Source of the DNA: Typhlomys cinereus
Taxonomy: Eukaryota; Chordata; Mammalia; Rodentia; Platacanthomyidae
Assembly: GCA_023101885.1 (NCBI GenBank)
Contig: JALPQD010000360.1
Coordinates: forward strand, 806,001 to 870,000
Reading direction: 5' to 3'
DNA length: 64,000 nt
Positions 29,905 to 41,100 of the stretch are shown here, in pieces. A model generated the notes under the pieces. It made no database searches. It saw only the letters and a list, made by a program, of their open reading frames with translations, and was not told the origin of the DNA. Every line of letters begins with the position of its first letter. The first letter of the stretch is position 1. The position numbers were made by a program, and so were the translations under genes.

Positions 29905-30560
29905 GCAGTTTTGCTGCTCCTGCAATGCCCTTCACTCCATCCTGGTGGGCATTGTATGTTACCCCCTGGCCAGAGACAAAAAGCTGTTAGAGTCTTGTGA
30001 TAAAAGCACATTCAAAGGTAGATGTAATAAAATTGGGAAACCACAGTAAGGGAGGGGTCTATCACCCATTTGCAAAATGGTTGCTTTTTATCTGCCAGAC
30101 TATATGCCCTCCTCTTCTGGTGAGATCACACCCCCTCAGTAGTAAATGATCAGGAACAAAAGTCTGTGAACTTAATCAGATGTCTCATTACTTATCTGGG
30201 TCCTTGGTAGAGGCCTATTTTCCCTGCTGTAACATGGTCCCTTATCTCCTTGTTTCTGGTGTGGCCCTCCTACCAATTTATTTATTTATTTTTTTTAAAA
30301 TCCCAACAACTTTCTGACCAAATGAAATGTGGGCCGGTAATTTGTAATCACTGATATAGACAATATTCTTCAATTCATCTAAAGTCATTAACTGTTTTTT
30401 TGGCAGGCCTCTTTGCTGACTCACTGAGCTTTTTCCCTAATGAAATTCTTGAATGATTCACAAATAATCCAAAAATGTCTTAATCCAAGTCATGTTCCTG
30501 GACTCAGACGTGGAGTTCCTAGACTTTATAGTTTCTTGGTTGAGTCCGTTCTGTTTTCCT
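29905..30560. other. No gene seen; possible unrecognised old repeat
   Basis: A short T/A-rich run lies at about 30280-30300. Nothing else is assignable. Confidence 0.3.
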
Positions 30561-30567
30561 GCAGATG

Positions 30568-30675
30568 TTTCTTGTTATGTAGTTCTTATTGGTCTGGAAC
30601 TCAAAAATCTTCCTGCTTCAGCTTCCCCTCCCCTTCTCCCACCTGAGTGCAGGGATTATAAGTGTGTATCAATTC
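30568..30675 (-). repeat. B1 SINE (antisense)
   Basis: CTTGTTATGTAGTTCTTATTGG, CTGGAACTCAAAAATCTTCC and GAGTGCAGGGATTATAAGTGTG follow reverse B1. Confidence 0.7.
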
Positions 30676-30734
30676 TGACTGTATGTTGTTTGACCCATTT
30701 GTCTTCACTCCAAGTCTTATGATGAAAAAAGAAA

Positions 30735-31075
30735 ACAAAACAGGCAAAGTGCTGTGGAGAAGCTCACTTGGCAAGAGCTTGTGGTGTAAGCATCAGAGCC
30801 TGAGTTCCCAGCCCCCTTGTAGCCTGGTGTGTGGCGTTTGTCTGCATCCCAGTGCTGAGAAGGGACAGCACAGCTGGATCCTTCGAGTGCACTGACTAAA
30901 CCAGTCTGTCTAGTCAACTGGCAAGTTCCAGGTTCAGTGAGACACTGAGGAGGGCACCCAGCATTGACTTCTGGTCTCTGCATGCCTGTACACCCACGCA
31001 TGCACCTGTACCCACACACAGCTTCTCTTCTCTGTAACCCAACTGAAACCACACCAAAAAATCTAAACAAACAGC
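30735..31075 (+). repeat. Composite B4/RSINE1-like SINE
   Basis: Head CAAGAGCTTGTGGTGTAAGC, body GTCTGCATCCCAGTGCTGAG, AGTTCCAGGTTCAGTGAGAC, GACTTCTGGTCTCTGCATGCC and a CA-rich tail. Old, about 20 percent or more diverged by eye. Confidence 0.65.
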
Positions 31076-31172
31076 TGAGACAAATCTAAGATTCTTCTTT
31101 TGCAGGGCTCAATAGTGAATGTCCAAGAGTTGGATTCCAAGACATGACTGGAAAAGATAAGATACCTTTTCA

Positions 31173-31470
31173 GGGCTGGAGAGATGGCTCAAGGGTTAAA
31201 CCTCTGCCCCACAAGCAGAAGATCCTTAGTTTAGATCCTGGATCCCACATAGAAATACCTGGCAGAAATGTTGTGGCCTGTACTTCTGGTTCTGGAAGGT
31301 AGATCCTGGAAAACTCTAGAGCAAAGTAAAGAGCAGATAGCAGCAATCCAGGGTGATTTCTGAAATCACCTTTGAGCCTCCACAGACACACACAGTGCTC
31401 TTTGATGCACATAGACACACAGGCACACACAGGTACACAGGCACACATACAGAGACACAAACACAAAAGA
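31173..31470 (+). mobile_element. CA-tail B2-superfamily SINE
   Basis: Head GGGCTGGAGAGATGGCTCAAGG with B box GTTTAGATCCTGG, body CTGTACTTCTGGTTCTGGAAG and GGTGATTTCTGAAATCACC, CA-rich tail, A tail. A degraded duplication, GATACCTTTT before and GATGCCCTTTT after, is plausible. Confidence 0.88.
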
Positions 31471-31474
31471 AAAA

Positions 31475-31935
31475 AAGATGCCCTTTTAAACCCTGTGTTT
31501 TTAATAGTGGGGGCTTGTCATAATGCAGTATCTGTATTAACTTTTCAAAGAGCATCATGCTTGATGCCTGGACTCTGTATCCACCATGGTATCAGGATCA
31601 TAAAAGAGCAGATGCGGGGTCCTCTGGTCTTGTTTGTGTAAGTCTCTTGATAAACCAACTCATTCACAAACGTGGTACTTTTGGGGGACACCAATCTGTG
31701 TGTGGGGGCATAGTACAGATGAGAGAGATCCATTGGCCAAGGCAGATGCTGCCTCTTCACTTATAGGTCTAGTGTGAGAAGTTAGATATGAAGCAGTTAT
31801 GTACATAATTTTACTTGTAAGTAGTACAAAAGCAAGTTGTGTCAATCGGATCCATTTGGATATATGTATTTTATAAATACTTGGTATAATAAAATAAAAT
31901 TTATTTTTTCCTTTTAGTCTTTTTAAATACTTTCC
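31475..31935. other. Unique AT-rich sequence, no gene seen
   Basis: No repeat recognised. Confidence 0.35.
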
Positions 31936-31939
31936 TTTT

Positions 31940-32135
31940 CTGAGGGGGGCAGAGGGGAGGGGAGGAAAAAGAGAGAGAGAACATGCATGCACAGAGTAGG
32001 GGGGGTCTGAGGGCATCTTTCCTCCCGCCATGTGTGCAGAGGCAGAGAACAACTTTCCTTCCACTATAAGATCATCTGGGGACTGAACTCAGGTCACCAG
32101 ATTTGCAAGCAGGCGTCTTACCTACTGAGCTATCT
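31940..32135 (-). repeat. B3-type SINE (antisense)
   Basis: GGCAGAGAACAACTTTCCTTCC, TCATCTGGGGACTGAACTC, GGTCACCAGATTTGCAAGC and CTGAGCTATCTTGCC in reverse B3 order, with a GA-rich distal part. Confidence 0.7.
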
Positions 32136-32189
32136 TGCCATCCCCTGATTTTCATCTTCCTGTTTATTTTTTGTTGTTGTTGTTGTTTG

Positions 32190-32300
32190 TTTTTTGAGAC
32201 AGAGCCTTACTCTGTTTTCCACTCTGGTCTCAAACTCACGATCTTCCTGTCTCAGATTCCCCAGTGCTGGGGTCATAGACGTGCACCATCACATGGCTAG
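32190..32300 (-). repeat. B1 SINE (antisense)
   Basis: TTTTTTGAGACAGAGCC, GGTCTCAAACTCACGATCTTCC and CAGTGCTGGGGTCATAGACG; one of the better preserved B1 copies. Confidence 0.85.
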
Positions 32301-32304
32301 AAGT

Positions 32305-32655
32305 TGAACTTGTTGCTATTCAACCAAACTGTTTGAGAATATGGCACTTCCTGGAAAGATTCTCGCGGGCAATGCTGAGGAAGATTTCTTTAAAGTCCAG
32401 AGACTGGAATCTATATCACACTTCCCCTGTTCTCCAGATTAACAGCTGTCCCCACAAAAAACAAAGCACATGCAAAAAAGGAAGTGGGGTCATTCTGAGG
32501 TGCCCTCACCCCCCTGGTGCTGGTTCTTTGTCTGTAATCCATGGTTCCTTGGTCTTTTGAACAGCAGAGTGACATCTGTGTATCTTTCAGTGTTTCTATT
32601 GTTCTCTGGGATCTTGGGCAAGGTTTTGTGATCTTATTTGTGGAATTCTCTTGGA
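32305..32655. other. Unique sequence, no gene seen
   Basis: No repeat or coding feature recognised. Confidence 0.35.
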
Positions 32656-32659
32656 ACCT

Positions 32660-33245
32660 TGGTGTTGTGTTTTGAATGTGAACTGTTCCCTAGAGACTCA
32701 TGGATTAGAAGACTTGACCCCTAGCTGGGGGGTGACCTTTTGGGAGGGTGTGAGACATTTGGTACATGGGCTGTAGTTGTTGGCTCACCGGAGGAGTCCT
32801 GGAATGTTCTCTCCATTTCTGGTTCTTTGTTCACCACGAAGAAACAAGAGGAGTCCTGGTTTTCACTGCCATGAACTCTGTTGTGCCTTCTCTACAATGA
32901 AGTCAAAACCTCTTGTAAGCTGTGAGCCAAGGGGCTGGGAAGATGGCTCTGTGTTCTTAAAGTTTTTGCCTCATAAGCAAGAGGACCTCCAGATCCTATG
33001 TAAAAATGCCTGGTAGAAATGATAGTGTCTGTAAGTCTTGCCCTGGAAGATAGAGTCTGGGAAATCCCAGAACAAAGCAATAAGAAGGTAGAGCAACCCA
33101 GGATGATTCTTAAAGTCACCTATGGGCCTCCACAGGCACAAATTCAAGTGCCCTCTTATATACGTATCTGCACACACAAAACAAAACCATGAGCCGAAAT
33201 AAATCTTTCTGCTCTTATGCTATTCTCTTGCTGACTTTTTTCTTT
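32660..33245 (+). mobile_element. MaLR LTR split by a SINE
   Basis: GTTTTGAATGTGAACTGTTCCC, GACTTGACCCCTAGCTGGG, TTTGGGAGGGTGTGAGAC and CATGAACTCTGTTGTGCC lead to TAAGCTGTGAGCCA at 32930. After the SINE the LTR resumes GAGCCGAAATAAATCTTTC. Joined in the mind these give the ordinary MaLR polyadenylation region, so the LTR was complete before the SINE landed. Confidence 0.75.
32931..33186 (+). mobile_element. CA-tail B2-superfamily SINE inside a MaLR LTR
   Basis: Head GGGGCTGGGAAGATGGCTC, body CCTATGTAAAAATGCCTGG, AAAGCAATAAGAAGGTAGAGC and CAAGTGCCCTCTTATA, short CA tail. Flanks TGAGCCAA (left) and TGAGCCGA (right) form a short, slightly decayed target duplication. Confidence 0.88.
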
Positions 33246-33462
33246 TTGGTTCCAGCAAAGAAATACACAACTAATACTCTTGGTGAACTGCTCAAGAATT
33301 GGGTTTTCATAGATGTATTTCTCTTCCCTTTTCTCTTTCCCACCGATATATTACTGCTGAAGAAGCATTCCTTCGGGCAAAGAAAGTGACTACTGTTGCG
33401 ATTTTCCCCCTTCTGAGGCTTCAAGAGACAGGGAAGGCTGCTGGGGAAAAGATTATCCCTTA

Positions 33463-33810
33463 TTAGCGACAGGTGTCAACTTAATTGAAGAATTAATTGT
33501 GAGGAATTAGTAGTTGACTTGAGCTCTGAGCAAGCCTGCAGGCGATTGTCTGACTGATGGAGATGGCCTGGGGCAGAGAGATGAGATGGAGGGAGCTGGT
33601 TAAGCAAACCGGAATCCTGCAGGATGCTTGAACAGACTTGATGTCTGGGAAATGAGGTCCTATGGAGATGGTTCCTTCAGCCCCTGATGTTGGTATGAGC
33701 ACTTCTGCCAAGCTGGACTTAGAACTGTAACTAGACAATCGTAAGCCATTATAAAAATTCCTTGTTCCCATAAGTCATTTGCCATGAATGTACTGGCAAC
33801 AGGAAGGCAA
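33463..33810 (+). mobile_element. 400-bp repeat family, copy D
   Basis: ACAGGTGTCAACTTAATTG start, GCAAGCCTGCAGGCGATTG, GATGTTGGTATGAGCACTTC, ATTCCTTGTTCCCATAAG, TGAATGTACTGGCAAC end. One of the shorter copies. Confidence 0.7.
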
Positions 33811-33814
33811 ACTG

Positions 33815-34375
33815 TGGCACCCTTGAAAATTCCTCTCAGTGAAGATCCTTTGCTTGCAAGAAATGTTACGTTAGCTCTCACTCAAAGGAGAAGGAATTTG
33901 TAAGAAGAATATAGGAGAAGGCAGAGATGTGATGGAAAAAATGAAGAAATGGAAAAATGAGAAAGAAATTCTGGAGATCTAAGAAACGAGAATATTGGCT
34001 TGTTTTCTACAGCATGCCTGGCAGGATAGATACTTATTCAAGATGCAAGTTCCAGGAGGGGAGCTTGTGATTGGCTTCTCGCGAGTCACATGACCACCAC
34101 TAGTGGGTGACTTCAAGATCCCATGTGAGGAAAGCCAGGGGAATGGATCCTGGACGTGTCAATCTTGTGTATGTCTCTTGAAGTCTTCCTTGGCTGAAGC
34201 CCATTCTTGACTCTGCGCTCACTGCCCGTGCCGTATCACATCAAAATGGTTTCTGTGTATATCAGAACCACTCAATTGTCCTGCTCCGCTCAAGAAAGTG
34301 AGTTGTTCTGTGTCACGCCCTCGTTGTCCCTTGATATCATCTTAGACTTCGAGCTGCGAATCAGTATAAATGGTA
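33815..34375. other. Unique sequence, no gene seen
   Basis: No repeat recognised. A 64-codon open frame at 34207-34401 has no family match by eye. Confidence 0.35.
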
Positions 34376-34384
34376 ATGAAAAGT

Positions 34385-34490
34385 GCCTACGCTGTACTTA
34401 GTGTGTGTCAAAGCACTGAGTGCCGTAGAGATATCAACTCATTTAACGCCCACAGTAACACATGCTGCAGTCAGTTCTCCTTATTAGCAG
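34385..34490 (-). repeat. MIR trace (antisense)
   Basis: GTGTCAAAGCACTGAGTGCC and TATCAACTCATTTAACGCCC match the 'ctaagcgctttacatattaactcatttaatcc' part of antisense MIR. Confidence 0.55.
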
Positions 34491-34494
34491 GAGG

Positions 34495-36710
34495 TATGTT
34501 CCCTGAAGTCACTGTACCCCAGAACTGGTGCATACTGAGCCATGGCTCCAAGCGGAGATGCAAAGCTAGGTTGCTGTGAGTCTCTGGTTGCAACATGCTC
34601 GGCCATGGACACATCCATAGCCTTGTTTTACACGTGTTTCTGTTTAGAGACACTTGCATGCGATTGAACTATTAGCAATGAACTCACAACTAGGAGCAGC
34701 ACAATTTGCCCGATGAAGCTTTTCTAAACCTAGGTATGAAGTGTCACTCGCTTCTGTTCCTAAGAACACTGAAGAACACATCGGCACTGCCCTTGGGGGC
34801 ATTTTACAGAACAATTATCCATAGTGCACATGCTTCTGCGTCGCATGGGGGCTGTGACAGGAGGGCACGGCACAGCTCTGCTGAGCCTTAGCTGGAGCAG
34901 GTGTCGATGGGCGCTGCTGATATGTTGCTCCTCCGCACACGCCTGCAAATGATCACAAAGGCAAGGCGAGAATGGACTTGGGGCTTGTGAGTCAATTTCA
35001 GCAAGCAGGTGAATTTGTAGGCAGGGGCTCTGAAGGTTCACTGTAAGGACTGCTGCCCACTTTTTCTAGTGAGGTTACTGGCTGTCTGTGAGCCAGGCAG
35101 ACTATCCCCGCTTTCTGGATGCAGAGTTTATGTTTTGAAGAAGAAGGGCAGTCGGAGGAGCTGGATACAGTATGGTCCCTGCAGAGAGCTGGTTTCCATG
35201 TTTGGTTGGTGCTTACAAAGCAGAGCGCGCCCAGGACCGTGGACTAATGAAGTAGAGAGCAGGGCCGTGGGGGAGGGGATGCAGCTTGTCCGAGTATGTC
35301 TGGGCTATTTTCATAGCCTTTGATGAAGGGCAGAAGTCTTAACCTTGTGACTTTCCTTTCATCTCCTCGAGATGAAGTCCTTGTAAATGCATGTCATAGT
35401 CATCTGGGAAACATATCGCTGGTGGTCTCTTAGATTTATTTCCAAGGAAGCGGAGTTGTGGGACTCCAAAGCCCCAACTTCTTGAGTTTGGATTTAATAA
35501 ATGATAAATCTATATTTCTTAAATGTGATCTTGAGCCACGCACTTAAGCTCTTTGTACCGCAGGGTTTTTTAATTTTAAAAATGGATATAATAGAAATAC
35601 CTATTTCAATGAGTGGTAGTGATGAATATATACACAAGCCCTTGCGAGATGGGTCTCTGTTTTCTTTCCGTGAAGCTTTCCGCTAGCTGCAGTGAGCTGT
35701 GGTCTGGAAATACTCACTGGAACATAAGTCATCGTATAAGCCATTCATGAGTTTTAAGTTGTGTGAGTTCTGAGTAGAATGATGGGAATGTCATGCTATC
35801 CTGCTCTTTCTGGCTTGGGATACGAATATATTTTTCCTCTAGGGTGTCCATGTTTGTGCACTACCTGACTGGTGGGGGCTTAGCTGTCTTGGTAATAAAG
35901 TTGGGTGGTTTAGTATCTTAATGCTGGCCTAGAGGTGCAGATACACCCATCTTTTCAGTTCTCCTCTGAGGAGGAGGTGTCTCGGGATGAATCTCCTTGG
36001 ATAAAGGGGGCTGTTACACAAACTTAGGATGGCACCTGGCACCAGAGATCTGCCCCCAAAGTGCTTTACTATCACTCTCATTTGACCCTAGATGTGATAG
36101 TGCTTCCTGGGAGTCACGGGGGACACAGTCATGTGCCACCCACCCGAGTTCAGGCATCCCTGTGGAAGCTAGGTCAGTTTGCATGCTCCTGGGGCTCTTC
36201 TACTTTGCTGAAAGAGCTGTCTGACTCACACAGTGACAGCTAAATAGAAGGGCTCCTTCCTCTTAGCATTAGCTTAATTATAAGGGGCTCCTGAGCAAGG
36301 AAGGCTGGGGAATGAGCCTGGAGAACCCCCTCCTTCCTTTGTATTGAGAAGGCCTGCACTGGTATGGGAGAGAGGCGCAAACTTGCTTCCTCCGTTTTGG
36401 ATCCTTCATTGTCTCTTAAGGTTCTGCATGCTTGCTTAATCTTGAGCCTCCGAATGGGTCCTATTACATATTTCATGTGTTTTTTTTTCTCTGCCCTGGT
36501 TTGAGTTCCAAAAGGTCTGTTTGGGTCTCTGTGGGTGTCTGGCAACCTCTGTAGGACTTTCTAAGTTACGTAACTGAAATTTTGTATTTTTCTGTTCCTT
36601 ACCAAGGGTTCTTTCAGTGCAATCATTTTTTTTACTTTTCAGCAATGAAGTAAGATACTAGAATTTTCTTTGGGATTCCCTAGAGTTGCCTTGTAAACAC
36701 TGTTTCTTGC
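34495..36710. other. Longest repeat-poor stretch, 2.2 kb, no gene seen
   Basis: I recognise no interspersed repeat and no exon-like frame. Open frames of 60-101 codons occur on both strands without splice or domain support. Absence of repeats over 2 kb in a repeat-dense window may reflect constraint or simply undetected old elements. Confidence 0.35.
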
Positions 36711-36714
36711 TCTG

Positions 36715-37060
36715 TTTTCTCCTTTAAAATAATTTGTTTCCATTGTAGAAGCAGCACACATTTATTATAGAACATTTCAAAATGCAGAGAAAGCGCATTG
36801 CTCCTCCGCATGGAAGTGTTATGCTTTGGTCATACCCTGGTTTCCTCTGCCTGTCTCTTGTTCATACGCAGATGGAGTCCTGATCATATCGTACATTACT
36901 TGTTTCCCCTTCTGCCTTCCATCCTTCTCTTTCTGATGTGCCTCTGCCTCTACCACTTGGGTTAATTAGCCTTTATTCAAAAGTTCCCCTGTGAATGGGC
37001 GTCAAGGTCATTTTTCATTTTCACTATAAGCAGCACTTTGATCAATGCCATTGGGATCTT
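36715..37060 (-). repeat. Old LINE-1 trace (antisense)
   Basis: TTATTATAGAACATTTCAAAATG and TCATTTTTCATTTTCACTATAAGCAG fit antisense L1M/L1ME fragments, in low-identity form. Confidence 0.4.
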
Positions 37061-37061
37061 G

Positions 37062-37312
37062 GGTGCGCTTACAAAGTTCATGTATCAAAGGCTTGGTCTC
37101 TGGCATGGTGTTATTGGAAGGCTGTGGATACTTCCAGAGGGGATGCTAGAGCGGGAGGTTGTTGGAAGCATGCCTCTGAAGAGGGTGGATGGGTCTGCCA
37201 TGCCTTCTTTCTTTTGTGCTCTCTATCTGTCTGGCCATGGGGTGACTTAGAACTTCCAAAACTATTAATATCCTTAAGAGTTCGTCACAGCCGCACAAAG
37301 TCGACTAACACA
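37062..37312 (+). mobile_element. MaLR LTR fragment
   Basis: GTTCATGTATCAAAGGCTTGG, TCTCTGGCATGGTGTTATTGG, GAGCGGGAGGTTGTTGG, and the terminal CAAAGTCGACTAACACACA follow a MaLR LTR. The 5' end is missing. Confidence 0.6.
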
Positions 37313-37644
37313 CAGACCAACATCCTCCGACTGCACCTTCATGCTCTTACAGCAGATTTCTAGAAGATTTTAACAGAGACCTGGATGGAAGTGGTTGCCT
37401 TGCTTTGTGATGCTTGTGAGATTCTGCAACCAAATCCCAAAGGTAAAGGACCACATAACAAAACAAAAAACCAAAACAGCAATAAATAAACCCAAGTTGA
37501 CAGGTCCTATGTCAACTCCTTGGCTTTCTTCAGAATTCCAGTTGTTTTTCTTTTTAATTTTAACTGATTTAACTGTAGTTTCCCACTCTCTTCTTTGGAA
37601 ATAAGTGGAGATTTTATTTCAGAAGAAAGTTTTTCTTTAAAAAC

Positions 37645-37696
<52 letters not shown>

Positions 37697-37718
37697 TTAT
37701 TTATTTATTTATTTATTT

Positions 37719-37762
<44 letters not shown>

Positions 37763-37996
37763 TGTGTGTGTGGTGTGTATCAGAGGGCATTGTTTATCTC
37801 TGTGGAGGATTGCCTCTATCTCCTTTTTTGCTTTCTTCTGGGATTTCCCAGGCTCTGCCCACTAGGGCCAGAAGTGAAGGTCACCACCATTTCCACCTGG
37901 TGTTTTTTTTTTTTTTAATGTGGGACCTAGGATTTGAATTCAGGACCTTTTGCTTGTGAGGCAGAGTCTTAACCCCTGAGCCATCTTTCCAGCCCC
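37645..37996 (-). mobile_element. CA-tail-type SINE with compound microsatellite tail (antisense)
   Basis: (TATC)n then (TATT)n then (GT)n at 37648-37773 lead into CAGAGGGCATTGTTTATC, GGGATTTCCCAGGCTCTG, CCACCTGGTGTTTTTT, GGACCTAGGATTTGAATTC and CTGAGCCATCTTTCCAGCCC. Three simple repeats in series grew in the tail. Confidence 0.9.
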
Positions 37997-38660
37997 CAGA
38001 AGAAAGTTATTAAAATGAATTAAGTTACTTAAAAACACATGACATGAGATTTACTATCTTAACCATTCTTCTAAACTAAAATGATGGTTTTTAATGGAAA
38101 CTAGAGGTATGGTTATAATTACTGTAGTCTGCTAAAAAATCCATAGGAGTTGGAAAATTGCAAAATAAAAAATGAGAGCAATACTGGGTGCTGGAAGAAG
38201 AGCTATTCCAAAACTTCAGGAACCAAGCTGATTATCTCAATGGTTGTTAAGTGCACAGCACAGTAGATTTACGTGTAGTTACACTGTTGTTCAACAGATC
38301 TTGTAAAACTGATGAAACACTCCTTAGTAACAATTCTTCATTTCCTCTCCCTCCAGCTCTGTTTGTTCTGCGAGTGTGACTCTGTTAGTTCTATCATAGA
38401 CGTGGACTCCTGCTATATTTGTCATGCTGTGACTGGTTTATTTCATTTAGCATCATGTGCTCAAAGCTCATCTATGTCTCTGAAGTATAGGTTTAAAGAC
38501 TGAATAGTATTCTGTTGTGTATTCAGACGACATTTTCTCATCTAGTCGTCTATTGGTGGACAGCTAAGTTTGAATTATGCTGTTGTTGACGTGGCTATAC
38601 AAATGATCTCTTTGAGGTCCCATGAACAGTTCTCTAGATGCAGAAGTAGGACTTGGGGGA
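37997..38660 (-). repeat. Old LINE-1 fragment (antisense, L1M/L1ME type)
   Basis: CTGGTTTATTTCATTTAGCATC, GTGCTCAAAGCTCATCTATG, CTGAATAGTATTCTGTTGTG and TGGTGGACAGCTAAGTTTG follow the well-known antisense L1 order (ggcttatttcacttagcataatg ... tgaataatattccattgtat). Confidence 0.7.
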
Positions 38661-38704
38661 GTCCTGTCTCCCCCCCCCCGACTCTGCCTCTAAGTCTTCC
38701 TTAG

Positions 38705-39660
38705 TTGCAGATAATATTGATTAACTTGGTGTTTCTTGGATGCCAGCTCTGCTTCAGTTACTGAGCCTGGCTGTGGGGAGAGAGCGGCTTAGAAATCTCC
38801 CTGCCCTCGTGGAACTGACAGTCCTAAAAGAAGGCAGACAACACACCAATAGGAAAATTGGAACACTAGACCAGGAAGAGTCTCTGTGAAGAGCAGAATT
38901 CAGCAACAGGATCACATGATAAGTTACTTTGGGCAGAACAGATCTTGTTAATTCTGAGACATGCTAAACACAAGTCTTATAACAGAAATGGGAAAAAAGC
39001 CATGCAGAATTTTAAATTAATTAATTGATCAATTAATAAGAGAGATAATAGATAGATAGATAGATGGATAGATAGATAGATAGATAGATAGGTAGTCACG
39101 GCACATGTGTGGAGGTCACAGGACAACTTTCAGAAGTCAGTTCTCTCCTTTCACTACATGGGCTCTAGAGATCAAATTAAGGCCATCAGGTTTCTGCACG
39201 GGCACCTTTGCCCAGTGCGCCACCTTGCAGGCCCACCCTTCCCATGTTAATTTTGAAAAATATTGTTCTCAGGCTTGGAACTAGTAATGTCAAGGTCCCT
39301 AAGAGGGAACTGGCTCGACATGGTCAGTATGGTTGGTGAGAGTATGAGTGGGGGAGAGAAGCAGGTGGGAGACTGGCAGGAGCCAAATCATCTGTTCAGA
39401 CTCCTTCCTGGAGGGTTTAGGTGGGGAGGACGAGAGGGAGAGATCCATACTTAGAACATCCTCTGTTGGCTGCTGAGTGGAGAGTGGATTGTGGGGTGGC
39501 TGGAGAGGAAGCAGGAAGATGAGTCAGGGACAAGTGCAAACATCCAGGCAAGGACTGATGGCTTGCCTTTGTCTGGCGTGGAGGAAGTGCAGATGGAGAT
39601 GTGGGGGAAGATTTGGGAGTTGAAAGGACTTGCTGAAAGATGGGATGCAAGTCGGGGGGA
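38705..39660 (-). repeat. L2 LINE remnant split by a B3 SINE
   Basis: 38710-38960 has GATGCCAGCTCTGCTTCAG, CTCCCTGCCCTCGTGGAACTG and GAAGGCAGACAACACACC. 39250-39640 continues with GGAGAGAAGCAGGTGGGAGAC and CATCCAGGCAAGGACTGATGG, which match deeper L2 antisense. The break is the SINE at 39000-39235. The pieces stay collinear. Confidence 0.65.
39000..39235 (-). mobile_element. B3-type SINE with (GATA)n tail (antisense)
   Basis: A GATA array at 39046-39093 precedes GGAGGTCACAGGACAACTTTC, GTTCTCTCCTTTCACTACATG, GGGCTCTAGAGATCAAATTAAG and GCCACCTTGCAGGCCC. TTAATTTT-like sequence lies on both sides. Confidence 0.75.
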
Positions 39661-39805
39661 GGAGAATTAACATACACCTGCATGCTTTGTTTGCCTTACA
39701 TGTAACACCTTTGGGTTCCATATCAACACTCTAACAATATTTTTGTAGATTGGTGTTATCCAACAGAAATGAAAGATGAACTGCAAAAGTGAACCACATT
39801 TGTAA

Positions 39806-40119
39806 TTAAGTGTGTGTGTGCACACGCAGAGGCATTTGTGTATACAGCATATATGCACATGTGTGTGTATGTGGAGGTCAGAGGACAACCTTGGATATTG
39901 TTCTTCAGGACCCTTGTTTTTTGGGGGACAGGATCTCACTGGCTTGGTCTTTGCTGATATACTAGACTCAGACATCTGCATGTCTCCCACCTTTCCAGCA
40001 CTGGGATTACAAGCAAGAGCCACCACACCCATCTTATTTCTGGTGAGTTCTGGGATTGAACTCAAGTCCTCATGCTTGCATGGCAGTCACTTTACTGAAC
40101 GAGCCATCTCCCCAGCTCT
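39806..40119 (-). repeat. Composite B4-type SINE (antisense) inside the hAT element
   Basis: GTGTGTATGTGGAGGTCAGAGG, CTTGTTTTTTGGGGGACAGG, GCACTGGGATTACAAGCAAGAG, GGGATTGAACTCAAGTCC and CGAGCCATCTCCCCAGC in reverse order. Confidence 0.85.
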
Positions 40120-40234
40120 GTAGTAAGTTCGAACTAATCACATTTAAAAAGGAAAAAAAAGAAATTAATTTTGATAATGAGTTTTGACTCAGTAGATACT
40201 AAACATTGTTTGATCAACATGTAATCAACTGGCC

Positions 40235-40645
40235 AAAGTGCAAAGAATAAGTGACTGTGGACTGCTTAGGAAACAGGTCATCAAAATCACCCCCACCCCA
40301 AGGCTAAGGGAATCTTGTGAAAGAGGGGGGTAATAAGAAGGTAAAAGAAGGTGGAAAGAGGTGCGGCCAGACAGTGTCCTCTGGTCATGACAAGGCTCCC
40401 ACACCCAAGAATTCACCACAGCTGGGTCCAGTTCCACAAGATTTGCACAATATTTGGCCTATCAGCACTTTACCATGGAAGAGGGAAGAACTCAAGAGAT
40501 ATGTCACTTCCCCAAGAGACTATTGAGGATTGATGCCAGACAGAAGGGGAACTACATTCCTCCTTGATTTACCCACTGAGAAGTCATCCATGGCACTTGG
40601 GTACTAGAAGTACCCAGGCACTTGCTAGTACAGACAAAACCCTGT
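40235..40645 (+). repeat. Probable L1 3'-UTR-like block
   Basis: ATGACAAGGCTCCCACACCC, AAGAATTCACCACAGCTGGG, TATTTGGCCTATCAGCAC and CATGGAAGAGGGAAGAACTC resemble a sense rodent L1 3' UTR fragment. Low certainty. Confidence 0.35.
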
Positions 40646-40671
40646 GTGTCTCACACACATACAAAGACGTG

Positions 40672-41100
40672 ACAGTAGCATTGCAGTCCACCTGCACGGT
40701 TGCTGATAAATGAGCGTCAAATGGCTTAAGGGAACAAGGAGTTTATTTTCTTACTGATAGTCCGGGTACAGTCTGTAGTCCAACTTAACAGGAGAGCACG
40801 CACCAACACCAGGGCTGAGGGAACTGGCTACACCATCTCTACATAATGGCTGAGAGAGGGACGATCCTTACTTGCCAGACCAGCATGTCTGGCCAAGTGT
40901 ACACAAGAATGCCAACTTTTTCAAGCAGCTCTCTGTCTTTTATGCCAGGGCCTAATCCCATCCACCATAGGCTGGACCCTCCCCATCAGCTAGACAATCT
41001 CCAAGTTCGCTGTGGGCTTAACTCCACTACTAATTCTCCATAAATGTGCCCAGAGCTCAAACCCTCAACCGTCAAGTTGACACCTGTGTCTAACCATGAC
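40672..41100 (-). mobile_element. 400-bp repeat family, copy E (antisense)
   Basis: GCATTGCAGTCCACCTGCACGG, GTTGCTGATAAATGAGCG, CTTAAGGGAACAAGGAG, CCAGACCAGCATGTCTGGCC, CAAGTTGACACCTGTGTC. Among the best preserved copies; used with F as the layout reference. Confidence 0.8.
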
